The notes under the pieces were generated by a model. That model ran no database searches. It saw nothing but the letters and a program-made list of their open reading frames with translations, and was not told where the DNA came from. A stretch of 64,000 nt of DNA from JACVRW01 sp963808545 (GTDB taxonomy: Bacteria > Actinomycetota > Thermoleophilia > Solirubrobacterales > Thermoleophilaceae), in contig CAWEGB010000007.1 in NCBI GenBank assembly GCA_963808545.1, positions 248,001-312,000 of the forward strand, read 5' to 3'. Position numbers and translations under genes: made by a program. Of the stretch, positions 57,990 through 64,000 are shown piece after piece (position 1 is the stretch's first letter; each line of letters opens with the position of its first letter).

Positions 57990-59354
57990 ATGCCCGAGGC
58001 GCCCGGCCCGGCCGGGATGGCGCCACGCCTGCTCGAGTTCGCCGACGGCCTGCGTCAGGAGGGCGTGGCGGTAGGAACCTCCGAGCTGCTCGACGCCTTC
58101 CAGGCGCTCGAGGCGGTGAGCTGGACCTCCAAGGAGGACTTCCGCGAAGCGCTGGCCGCGACGCTGGCCAAGTCCCAGGAAGACCGGCACGTGCTCGACG
58201 TGCTCTTCGAGCGCTTCTTCTTCCGGGTGGTCGAGCGCGAGGCGATCGGCCGGGGCCTGCGGGAGGAGCGCTTCGAGGGTGGCGAGGAGATCGACCTCGA
58301 GGCGTTACGGGAGCGCATCCGCGAGGCCATTCGCGCCGGCTCCGACGGCGAGATGCGCGATCTCGCCCGGCTGGCCATCGCGGCCTTCGGGCGCCAGGGC
58401 GAGGGCTCGGGCGTGATCGGCGTCGACGTGCAGCGGATCCGGCGCACGCTAGGGCTGCGCGGCGAGAAGCCGGGCGCCGAGCTGCCCGACCCCGACTCCG
58501 TGCCCCGCGACCGGCTGCAGCAGTTCGAGCGCCACGTCCGGCAGGAGCTCGAGCGCCAGATGATCGAGCGAACGCAGTCACTGCCACCGGCCAAGCCGCT
58601 GCGCGAGTTCGACCGCGCGCTGCCCTCCAATCCGGCGCAGGACCTGTCCCAGGTACACCGCGTGGTGGCACAGCTCAAGCGCCGCCTCGCCTCGCAGGGC
58701 CGCGAGCACCGCGGCCGCCGCCGCTCGTGGCAGATCGACGTGCGCCGCACGATGCGCGCGTCGCTGCAGACCGGAGGAGTGCCGCTCGAGCTCAAGTACC
58801 GCCCGCGGCGCCCGAAGCGGCCGGAGCTCTACGTGCTCTGCGACGTGTCCACGAGCGTCACGAGCGCCAGCGTGTTCTTCCTGTCGGTGCTCCACGCCCT
58901 GCACGATCAGTTCCGCAAGCTGCGCTCGTTCGTCTTCGTCGAGCGGATCTCCGAGGTCACCGACGTGTTCGAGCGCGAGCGCGCGTTCGAGGCGGTTTCG
59001 CGCCGGATCGCCACCGACGCCGGAGTGGCCGACGTCTCGGGCTACACCGACTACGGGCGAGTGTGGGTGGAGTTCCTCGACAAGGTGGTCGACGACCTCG
59101 ATCCTCGCTCGACGGTGATCGTCCTGGGCGACGCCCGGACCAATGGACGCGAGCCCCACGCCCCGGTGTTCGGCCACGTGGCGGCGCGGGCGGGCCACAC
59201 CTTCTGGATCAACCCCGAGCCGCGCCTCTACTGGAACTACGGCGACTCGGTGATGTCCTCCTACGAGCCCTTCTGCGACGGCGTCTTCGAGTGCTGGACG
59301 ACCAAGCAGCTGGAGGCCTTCGTGAACGCGCTGGCCGATCTGAAGACGGGGTGA
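57990..59354 (+). CDS. VWA-domain CoxE-like protein, MoxR partner
   Basis: A 454-residue protein whose last third is a von Willebrand A domain with an intact MIDAS: ELYVLCDVSTSVTSASVFFL (DxSxS), then GVADVSGYTDYGRVWVEFLD (Thr) and TVIVLGDARTNGREPHAPVF (Asp). The N-terminal two thirds are helical with charged stretches (EIDLEALRERIREAIRAGSD). Such proteins pair with MoxR ATPases to mature metalloenzymes such as CO dehydrogenase. ATG 57990 is chosen; ATG 57942 overlaps the MoxR end and cannot be excluded. The TPP riboswitch follows after its stop and belongs to the next operon. Confidence 0.9.
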   Translation: MPEAPGPAGMAPRLLEFADGLRQEGVAVGTSELLDAFQALEAVSWTSKEDFREALAATLAKSQEDRHVLDVLFERFFFRVVEREAIGRGLREERFEGGEEIDLEALRERIREAIRAGSDGEMRDLARLAIAAFGRQGEGSGVIGVDVQRIRRTLGLRGEKPGAELPDPDSVPRDRLQQFERHVRQELERQMIERTQSLPPAKPLREFDRALPSNPAQDLSQVHRVVAQLKRRLASQGREHRGRRRSWQIDVRRTMRASLQTGGVPLELKYRPRRPKRPELYVLCDVSTSVTSASVFFLSVLHALHDQFRKLRSFVFVERISEVTDVFERERAFEAVSRRIATDAGVADVSGYTDYGRVWVEFLDKVVDDLDPRSTVIVLGDARTNGREPHAPVFGHVAARAGHTFWINPEPRLYWNYGDSVMSSYEPFCDGVFECWTTKQLEAFVNALADLKTG

Positions 59355-59356
59355 AC

Positions 59357-59362
59357 TAGACT
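59357..59362 (+). promoter_or_regulatory. -10 box of the thi transporter operon
   Basis: TAGACT lies just after the VWA stop. A start near 59369 places the RNA's 5' end directly at the first stem of the TPP aptamer. No good -35 is seen. The other operons here use the same TANNNT spacing. Confidence 0.45.
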
Positions 59363-59369
59363 CCGTCGG

Positions 59370-59479
59370 GTCAAATCAGGGGGGCTCGCGGGACGGCGGG
59401 CTGAGAGGGCGCTTCCGGTGGCGATCACCGCCCGGCGCCGACCCTTCGAACCTGTGGGGTAATGCCCGCGGAGGGAGCG
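59370..59479 (+). ncRNA. TPP (thiamine pyrophosphate) riboswitch
   Basis: The leader contains the THI-element core: GGCTGAGAGGGCGC (59399-59412), CGACCCTTCGAACCTGTGGG (59439-59458), GGTAATGCC (59458-59466) and the 3' strand GCGGAGGGA (59468-59476). The GGAGGG Shine-Dalgarno of the first gene is part of that 3' strand, four bases before ATG 59480, so TPP binding should hide the ribosome site: translational control. A GC-rich stem (59411-59436) forms the variable arm. The downstream genes encode a transporter for a thiamine precursor, matching this control. Confidence 0.92.
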
Positions 59480-60241
59480 ATGCACACCGAGGCCGAGGCT
59501 CCTGTCAGGGAGCCTCTCGTTGTTCAGGACGTGACCCGGCGCTACGGCGGGCTGACCGCCCTCGAGCGCATCGATCTGCGCCTGCGGCGCGACCAGCTCA
59601 CCGCCGTGGTGGGGCCGTCGGGCTCGGGCAAGTCGACGCTGCTCGAGCTGGTGGCCGGGCTGCAGGAGCCCGACGAGGGCAGCGTGAGCGTGCTCGGCGC
59701 GCGGTCGGCGGCGGAGCGGCGAGAGACCTGCTCCTACATGCCCCAGCGTGACCTGCTGCTCCCGTGGCGCGACGCCCTGGGCAACGCCGCGCTCGCGCTC
59801 GAGTGCCAGGGAGCGCGCCGGGCCGAGGCGCGCCGCCGCGCCGAGCCGCTGTTCGAGCGCTTCGGGCTGGCCGAGTTCGAACGGTCGCGTCCGGGCGAGC
59901 TGTCGGGCGGGATGCGCCAGCGGGTGGCCTTCCTGCGCACGCTCCTGCCCGGGCGGCCGGTGCTGCTGCTCGACGAGCCCTTCGGAGCCCTCGACGCCAT
60001 CACCCGGGCCGACCTCCAGGAATGGCTCCAGGGCGCCCTCCTGTCCGAGCCGCGAACCGTGCTGCTCGTGACTCACGACGTGGAGGAGGCGATCTTCCTG
60101 GCCGACCGCGTGGTTGTGCTGTCGCCCCGCCCCGGCCGGGTGGTGGCCGACTTCGAGGTGGATCTCCCCCGGCCGCGGTCGATCACCGACCCCGCCGTCA
60201 CCGCCCTGCGCGCCGAGGCACTCGAGGCGCTGCGCGCATGA
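59480..60241 (+). CDS. thiZ: Thiamine-precursor ABC transporter, ATP-binding subunit
   Basis: A 253-residue ABC ATPase. Walker A is VVGPSGSGKSTLLELVAGLQ, the signature is LSGGMRQRVAFLRTLL, Walker B is PVLLLDEPFGALDAI and the H-loop is VLLVTHDVEEAIFLADRVVV. It groups with nitrate/taurine-type ATPases. ATG 59480 is fixed by the riboswitch-embedded Shine-Dalgarno sequence. It energises the permease ThiX and lipoprotein ThiY encoded next; all starts overlap stops (ATGA). The expected cargo is formylaminopyrimidine or another HMP precursor. Confidence 0.9.
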   Translation: MHTEAEAPVREPLVVQDVTRRYGGLTALERIDLRLRRDQLTAVVGPSGSGKSTLLELVAGLQEPDEGSVSVLGARSAAERRETCSYMPQRDLLLPWRDALGNAALALECQGARRAEARRRAEPLFERFGLAEFERSRPGELSGGMRQRVAFLRTLLPGRPVLLLDEPFGALDAITRADLQEWLQGALLSEPRTVLLVTHDVEEAIFLADRVVVLSPRPGRVVADFEVDLPRPRSITDPAVTALRAEALEALRA

Positions 60242-60987
60242 GGTACGTGGCGAGCATCGGGCTGCTGATCCTGTTCGTGGTGGCCTGGCAGGTTGTGGCC
60301 TCGCTCGACTCGGTCGACGACCTCACGCTGGCCTCGCCGGTCGAGACCTGGGACGCCCTGCGCAGCGACTGGGAGCTCCTGCGCGAGAACGCGCTGGTCA
60401 CGCTCAGGGAGGTGCTCCTGGGCCTGGGCATCGCCGCGGTGTGCGCCGTCGCCCTGGCGCTGGCGATGCACCTCGTCCGCCCGCTGCGCGACGCCGCCTA
60501 TCCCCTGCTCGTGGCCTCCCAGGCCATTCCGATCGTGGTGCTGGCGCCGATCTTCGTGCTCGCCTTCGACTACGGGACGGGACCGATCCTGGCCATCGTG
60601 GCGCTGATCTGCTTCTTCCCGATCACCGTCAACCTGCTCGACGGCCTGCGCTCGGTCGAGCCCGACCTGCTCAAGCTCATGCGCAGCCTCGGCGCCTCGC
60701 GCCTGCGCACGCTGCGCTCGGTGGAGCTGCCCAGCTCGCTCCCGTTCCTGTTCAGCGGGCTGAAGGTGGCCGCTACGGTGTCGGTCATCGGCGCCGTGTT
60801 CGGGGAAGCGGCCGGCGCCGAGGAGGGCCTGGGCCGGCTCGTGCTGCTCGGGAACAACCAGCTCCAGACCCCGCGCGTGTACGCCGGGATCGTGCTCCTC
60901 ACGTTGATGGCGGTGGCGCTGTTCGCCCTCGTCGTGCTGATCGAGCGTCTCGCCTGTCCGTGGAACCGAAAGGAAACGACCGCATGA
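60238..60987 (+). CDS. thiX: Thiamine-precursor ABC transporter, permease
   Basis: A 249-residue permease with about six spans. The EAA-loop for ATPase docking reads EPDLLKLMRSLGASRLRTLR (a conserved SLGASRLRT segment). VLLGLGIAAVCAVALALAMH and VASQAIPIVVLAPIFVLAFD are typical SsuC/TauC-type spans. ATG 60238 overlaps the ThiZ stop. A conserved GEAAGAEEGLGRL loop near the C-terminus matches the family. It forms the membrane channel for a pyrimidine precursor. Confidence 0.9.
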   Translation: MRYVASIGLLILFVVAWQVVASLDSVDDLTLASPVETWDALRSDWELLRENALVTLREVLLGLGIAAVCAVALALAMHLVRPLRDAAYPLLVASQAIPIVVLAPIFVLAFDYGTGPILAIVALICFFPITVNLLDGLRSVEPDLLKLMRSLGASRLRTLRSVELPSSLPFLFSGLKVAATVSVIGAVFGEAAGAEEGLGRLVLLGNNQLQTPRVYAGIVLLTLMAVALFALVVLIERLACPWNRKETTA

Positions 60988-61988
60988 CCAAGCTCGCCCC
61001 TCTGCTGGCGACGGCCCTCGCGCTGCTCGTGCTCGCCGGCTGCGGTGAGAAGGAAGACGCGCTCGAGCCCTCCGGTTCCAAGCGGGTCGAGCTGATGCTC
61101 GACTACTTCCCGAACGCCGACCACGCGGGCATCTACGCGGCCCAGGCGGGCGGGCACTTCGAGCAGGCGGGCCTCGACGTGGAGATTCGTCAGCCGCCGG
61201 ACCCGGCGGCGCCGATCAAGCAGGTGGCCGCCGGCCGCGTGGACCTGGCCATCTCCTACGAGCCCGAGGTGTTCCGGGCGCGCGACCAGGGGCTGGCCGT
61301 GGTGAGCCTGGCGGCGATCGTACAGGAGCCGCTCACCTCGATCATGTCGTTGCCCCAGGCCAGGATCCGGCGCCCGGCGGACCTGCGCGGCAAGACGGTC
61401 GGCACGGCGGGAATCGATTACCAGACCGCCTACCTGCGCACGATCCTCGCCGACGCGGGGGTGCCCGAGGACTCGGTGAAGGAGCGCAATGTGGGCTTCG
61501 GCCTGACCTCCACGCTGCTCACCGGCAAGGTCGACGCGACGCTGGGCGCCTTCTGGAACTACGAGGGCACCGAGCTGCGCCTCGCGGGCAAGCGTCCCCA
61601 GATCATTCGCATCGAGGACGCCGGTGTGCCCACCTACAACGAGCTGGTCCTGGTGGCCAACGAGGACGCGCTCGAGCGGGACGCGAGCAAGCTGCGCGCC
61701 TTCATCGGGGCGCTGTCGCGCGGCACGCGCGACCTGCGCGAGGACCCCGACCAGGCGATCGAGGGACTGCTCGAAGCCAATCCCGATCTCGACCCGGAGC
61801 TCCAGCGGGCGGTGGTCGAGGTCACCTTGCCCCTCTTCTTCCCCCCGGAGGGCGAGCCCTACGGCTGGCAGGATCCAGACCAGTGGGACGCGTTCTCCGC
61901 CTGGATGAAGGACAACGACCTGCTCGAGCAGCCGCCCGATCCGCTCTCGGCCTACAACAACGAGCTACTGCCCGGAGCGGGGCTGTGA
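60984..61988 (+). CDS. thiY: Thiamine-precursor ABC transporter, substrate-binding lipoprotein
   Basis: A 334-residue NMT1/THI5-like binding protein. The lipobox is LLVLAGC. ELMLDYFPNADHAGIYAAQA, GGHFEQAGLDVEIRQPPDPA and KQVAAGRVDLAISYEPEVFR are signature blocks of the HMP-precursor branch, distinct from nitrate or sulfonate binders. LTSTLLTGKVDATLGAFWNY and GEPYGWQDPDQWDAFSAWMK follow. ATG 60984 overlaps the ThiX stop (ATGA). It delivers the ligand to ThiX-ThiZ. A convergent msrB gene follows 19 bases later. Confidence 0.92.
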   Translation: MTKLAPLLATALALLVLAGCGEKEDALEPSGSKRVELMLDYFPNADHAGIYAAQAGGHFEQAGLDVEIRQPPDPAAPIKQVAAGRVDLAISYEPEVFRARDQGLAVVSLAAIVQEPLTSIMSLPQARIRRPADLRGKTVGTAGIDYQTAYLRTILADAGVPEDSVKERNVGFGLTSTLLTGKVDATLGAFWNYEGTELRLAGKRPQIIRIEDAGVPTYNELVLVANEDALERDASKLRAFIGALSRGTRDLREDPDQAIEGLLEANPDLDPELQRAVVEVTLPLFFPPEGEPYGWQDPDQWDAFSAWMKDNDLLEQPPDPLSAYNNELLPGAGL

Positions 61989-62007
61989 GGCGAGCCGCGG
62001 GCTCGGG

Positions 62008-62409
62008 CTACTCCGACCCGTTCTCGTCCAGATCCAGCGCGACCGAGTTGATGCAGTAACGCTGGCCGTCCGGGCCCGGGCCGTCCGGGAACACGTGGCC
62101 GAGGTGGCTCCCGCAACGTGCGCAGGTCACCTCGGTCCTCGTCATGCCGAGCGAGTTGTCCGCGTGCAGCTCCACGGCCTCGGCCAGAGCGGGCTCGGTG
62201 AAGCTGGGCCAGCCGGTGCCGGAGTCGAACTTGGCGTCCGAGCGAAACAGCTCGTTGCCACAGGCGCCGCAGCGATAGACGCCGTCCGCCTTGGAATAGG
62301 TGTAGGCCCCCGTGAACGGGGGCTCCGTGCCCTTCTCGCGCAGCACGTGATAGCGCTTGGAATCGAGCTCCTCGCGCCACTCCTTTTCGGTCTTCTCGAG
62401 CTTCTCCAT
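62008..62409 (-). CDS. msrB: Peptide-methionine (R)-S-oxide reductase
   Basis: A 133-residue MsrB that reduces methionine-R-sulfoxide. Zinc ligands are Cys47, Cys50 (RCGACG) and Cys96, Cys99 (CARCGSHLGHVFPDGPG), and the catalytic Cys119 lies in QRYCINSVALDL. GTGWPSFTEP is the substrate-binding block. There is no Cys at the usual resolving position in the middle of the protein, so resolution may use another thiol. ATG 62409 is the start. It is convergent with thiY and 32 bases from the glycosylase gene in the same direction. Confidence 0.94.
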   Translation of the reverse strand: MEKLEKTEKEWREELDSKRYHVLREKGTEPPFTGAYTYSKADGVYRCGACGNELFRSDAKFDSGTGWPSFTEPALAEAVELHADNSLGMTRTEVTCARCGSHLGHVFPDGPGPDGQRYCINSVALDLDENGSE

Positions 62410-62441
62410 TGATTCCTCAGTCCTGCGACGGGTCCGCCGCG

Positions 62442-63221
62442 TTACAGGGCGAATCTCCTCGCCAAAGCGTAGAGGCCGGCCAGCCCCGCCCACTCCTCGT
62501 AGGGGGCGAAGAAGGCCCTGACCTCGTCCTCGGTCGCCCGCCGCCCCAGGCCCGCCGCGCGGCCCACGAACTTGAGGTAGGCCACGTCCAGCGCGGGGAT
62601 CTGGTCGTCGCGCCCCTGGCCCTCGAGCGCGAGCATCTCGATCGTCCAGCGCCCGATGTTCGGAATGGCCAGCAGCCGTCGCCACGAGGCCTCGTGGCGG
62701 CTGAGGTCGGCTCGTCCCGAGCTCACCTCGCGCGCGGCGCGGATGAGCGCGATCGAGCGCTTGGGCGCCAGCCCGCATGCGTCGAGCTCGGCGGGCGAGC
62801 GGCCGGCCAGGAACGCCGCGGAGGGCGGGGCGAGATAGTTGCCGCAGGCGCTGCGCCGACCGTGGCGACGCACGATCCGTCGCTCGATCGCGCTCGCGCG
62901 CCGCGACTCGATCAGCTGCTCGCAGACCGCCCAGGCCAGCGCCTCGAAGGGCTCGGGACGGCGCCGGGGACGCAGCCAGGGCCGCGCCCGGATCACCGGC
63001 CCGATCAGCGGATCGCGGCGAAAGCGGGCGTGGAACTCGGACACGTCGTGGTCGGTGCCCAGGGCGAAGCGCATCCGCTCGATGGCCTCGAGCGCAACGG
63101 CCCGGCTCGGCGCCTGGGCCCGGAAGCGCACCCGGCCACGCGTTCGCCAGGCGTACACGACGGCCTCATCGCCGGCCACGTGCACCAGCCGGGCCAGCGC
63201 GCCGCCGCGGCGCACCAGCAC
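62442..63221 (-). CDS. AlkA-like DNA-3-methyladenine glycosylase, second copy
   Basis: A HhH-GPD glycosylase: FEALAWAVCEQLIESRRASA, a helix-hairpin-helix (IPNIGRWTIEMLALEGQGRD) and the catalytic Asp in IPALDVAYLKFVGRAAG. GTG 63221 is the first conventional start in frame, but the family's N-terminal PFRLPSAGRDLVLVRRGGAL is encoded in frame before it, so the true protein is about 20 residues longer and its start codon is unclear (no ATG, GTG or TTG is found before the preceding gene). It differs from the 17610 protein, so the window has two divergent AlkA paralogues. It lies 68 bases from the gene upstream. Confidence 0.85.
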   Translation of the reverse strand: MLVRRGGALARLVHVAGDEAVVYAWRTRGRVRFRAQAPSRAVALEAIERMRFALGTDHDVSEFHARFRRDPLIGPVIRARPWLRPRRRPEPFEALAWAVCEQLIESRRASAIERRIVRRHGRRSACGNYLAPPSAAFLAGRSPAELDACGLAPKRSIALIRAAREVSSGRADLSRHEASWRRLLAIPNIGRWTIEMLALEGQGRDDQIPALDVAYLKFVGRAAGLGRRATEDEVRAFFAPYEEWAGLAGLYALARRFAL

Positions 63222-63289
63222 CAGATCGCGTCCGGCACTCGGGAGCCGGAACGGCCCCGCCGGCGTGACCTCCTGCTCGACGGTGGCGG

Positions 63290-63592
63290 CTATCGGTCCT
63301 TGAGGAGGTGGACGTCGACGAGGAACGATCGCGAGGCCGCGATCTCGGTCCGCTTCGAACGGCCGCGTCCACGGCGCAGCCGGACGGGCACCGAGTTCCG
63401 CGGGCGCCGCAGCACGTGCACCAGGACGAACGCGGCCACGCCGAGCACGAAGCCGCCGGTGGCGGCCACCACGGCGGCGGGCAGCGAGACCTCGCGGGCG
63501 GGCTCGATCACCCGCGGCTCGGCGAGCACGGGCAGCGGGCGGACGTCCTCCCGGCTGTGCTCGGGGTCGGGCAGGGCGGCTGAATCGGGCAC
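63290..63592 (-). CDS. Small single-span membrane protein
   Basis: A 100-residue protein with an acidic soluble start (DPEHSREDVRPLPVLAEPRV), a membrane span (PAAVVAATGGFVLGVAAFVL) and a basic Arg-rich tail (RLRRGRGRSKRTEIAASRSF). GTG 63592 has TACACT (63604-63599) six bases upstream, implying a leaderless transcript. The basic tail would sit in the cytoplasm near membrane lipids or nucleic acids. I recognise no family. Confidence 0.7.
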   Translation of the reverse strand: MPDSAALPDPEHSREDVRPLPVLAEPRVIEPAREVSLPAAVVAATGGFVLGVAAFVLVHVLRRPRNSVPVRLRRGRGRSKRTEIAASRSFLVDVHLLKDR

Positions 63593-63642
63593 GCGGCGAG
63601 TGTAGCCGGGACTCCGGTCCGGTCGCGTCGACCCCAACTCGC

Positions 63643-64000
63643 TCAAAGCGACTGCTCGTATACGCGGAAGCGCTTGACGATCGTCCCGCCCATCGCCTTC
63701 ATGCCGCGGTTCATGGCCTTGTTGGTCTCGAGGATCCAGCCCATCTCGCCGCCCTTCACGCGCGTGGCCTCGGCCATGTTGAAGTGCTCGGCGTACAGCC
63801 CGGCGGCCACGCCGGTGTGCTGGTAGGCCGGCCGCACGCCGAGGAAGCCGACCCGCACCCGGTCGACTATGCGCCGGCGGTTCAGGTAGTGCCACCAGCC
63901 GAAGGGCAGCAGGCGCCCGTTCATCTTCTTGAGCACCTGATTGATGTCGGGGACGCTGAGGGCGATGCCCACGGTCCTGCCCTCGGCGTCCTCGGCCACC
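63643..64000 (-). CDS. GNAT-superfamily protein, C-terminal part only
   Basis: The last 118 residues of a larger protein that runs off the window: VGIALSVPDINQVLKKMNGR, LPFGWWHYLNRRRIVDRVRV, LGVRPAYQHTGVAAGLYAEH and MGWILETNKAMNRGMKAMGG. The VRPAYQHTGVAAGLY block is the acetyl-CoA loop of an N-acetyltransferase, and the MNRGMKAMGG end is typical of the two-domain GNAT-like proteins of about 370 residues in high-GC bacteria. Which substrate it uses is unknown. The rest of the gene must lie to the right of base 64000. Confidence 0.75.
   Translation of the reverse strand, partial: VAEDAEGRTVGIALSVPDINQVLKKMNGRLLPFGWWHYLNRRRIVDRVRVGFLGVRPAYQHTGVAAGLYAEHFNMAEATRVKGGEMGWILETNKAMNRGMKAMGGTIVKRFRVYEQSL

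Noticed and set aside
59440..59456. A TTCGAA-containing stretch resembling a tRNA T-loop
   Set aside because: It is the conserved ACCCTTCGAACCTG of the TPP riboswitch; no acceptor or anticodon stems are present. No other tRNA was seen.

Overview
The window is about 64 kb of very GC-rich DNA, densely packed with genes on both strands. I see no rRNA, tRNA, CRISPR array, insertion sequence or prophage. It reads as a chromosomal segment of a high-GC actinobacterium. The lineage is probably Thermoleophilia (Solirubrobacterales-like). This is inferred from a secreted stalk-like protein at 19444-20067 of a kind I associate with that group, from many GTG starts, and from many apparently leaderless genes with a TANNNT box 6-10 bases before the start codon. 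The assignment is inference from content, not from a marker gene.

Left part (1-14.9 kb): a MocR-type regulator faces an AhpD-like and a SnoaL-like gene. Next come a beta-keto acid cleavage enzyme and arsenate reductase pair, a decayed RibD-type reductase, a cyclic-nucleotide-binding/thioredoxin-reductase fusion, and an intact RibD-type reductase. A trypsin-like protease follows with an apparent frameshift in its signal peptide. A multicopper oxidase carrying two inserted metal-binding modules is paired with a CzcO-like flavoprotein. The stretch ends with an MFS exporter, another flavoprotein, RidA and a SnoaL protein.

Middle (14.9-39.4 kb): an acyl-CoA dehydrogenase with a candidate operator; an AlkA-like glycosylase followed by a Ca2+/H+ antiporter; and a TetR/metallo-hydrolase pair whose shared palindrome covers both -10 boxes. 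A ClpP paralogue diverges from an SRPBCC-ArsR operon across twin operators. Then LysE, TerC and an aldo/keto reductase, a lipoprotein, a glucuronyl C5-epimerase-like secreted protein, and an ArsA/adenylate-forming ligase/enoyl-CoA hydratase operon. After these lie a BrkB-like membrane protein, a sulfatase-fold lipoprotein with Thr at the nucleophile position, an EVE protein, and a second ArsR-SRPBCC operon whose ArsR is frameshifted.

Right part (39.3-64 kb): two MFS exporters, a berberine-bridge-like oxidase, citrate synthase, an SDR and a zinc alcohol dehydrogenase. The most interesting unit is a tightly overlapping five-gene operon (47483-51677). It encodes a NodB-like deacetylase, an acyl-CoA-dehydrogenase-like protein, a NodS-like methyltransferase, a FAD reductase and a family 2 glycosyltransferase, and looks like a pathway for a modified glycan or glycolipid. 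It is followed by an O-methyltransferase that lost its SAM-binding core, manganese catalase, several nucleotide-sugar-epimerase-like proteins, and a MoxR/VWA pair. A TPP riboswitch controls a thiZXY-type pyrimidine-precursor transporter. The window ends with MsrB, a second AlkA-like glycosylase and a partial GNAT protein.

Stress and detoxification (arsenate, copper, peroxide, methionine sulfoxide, alkylated DNA), lipid/CoA chemistry and small-molecule regulators dominate the region.
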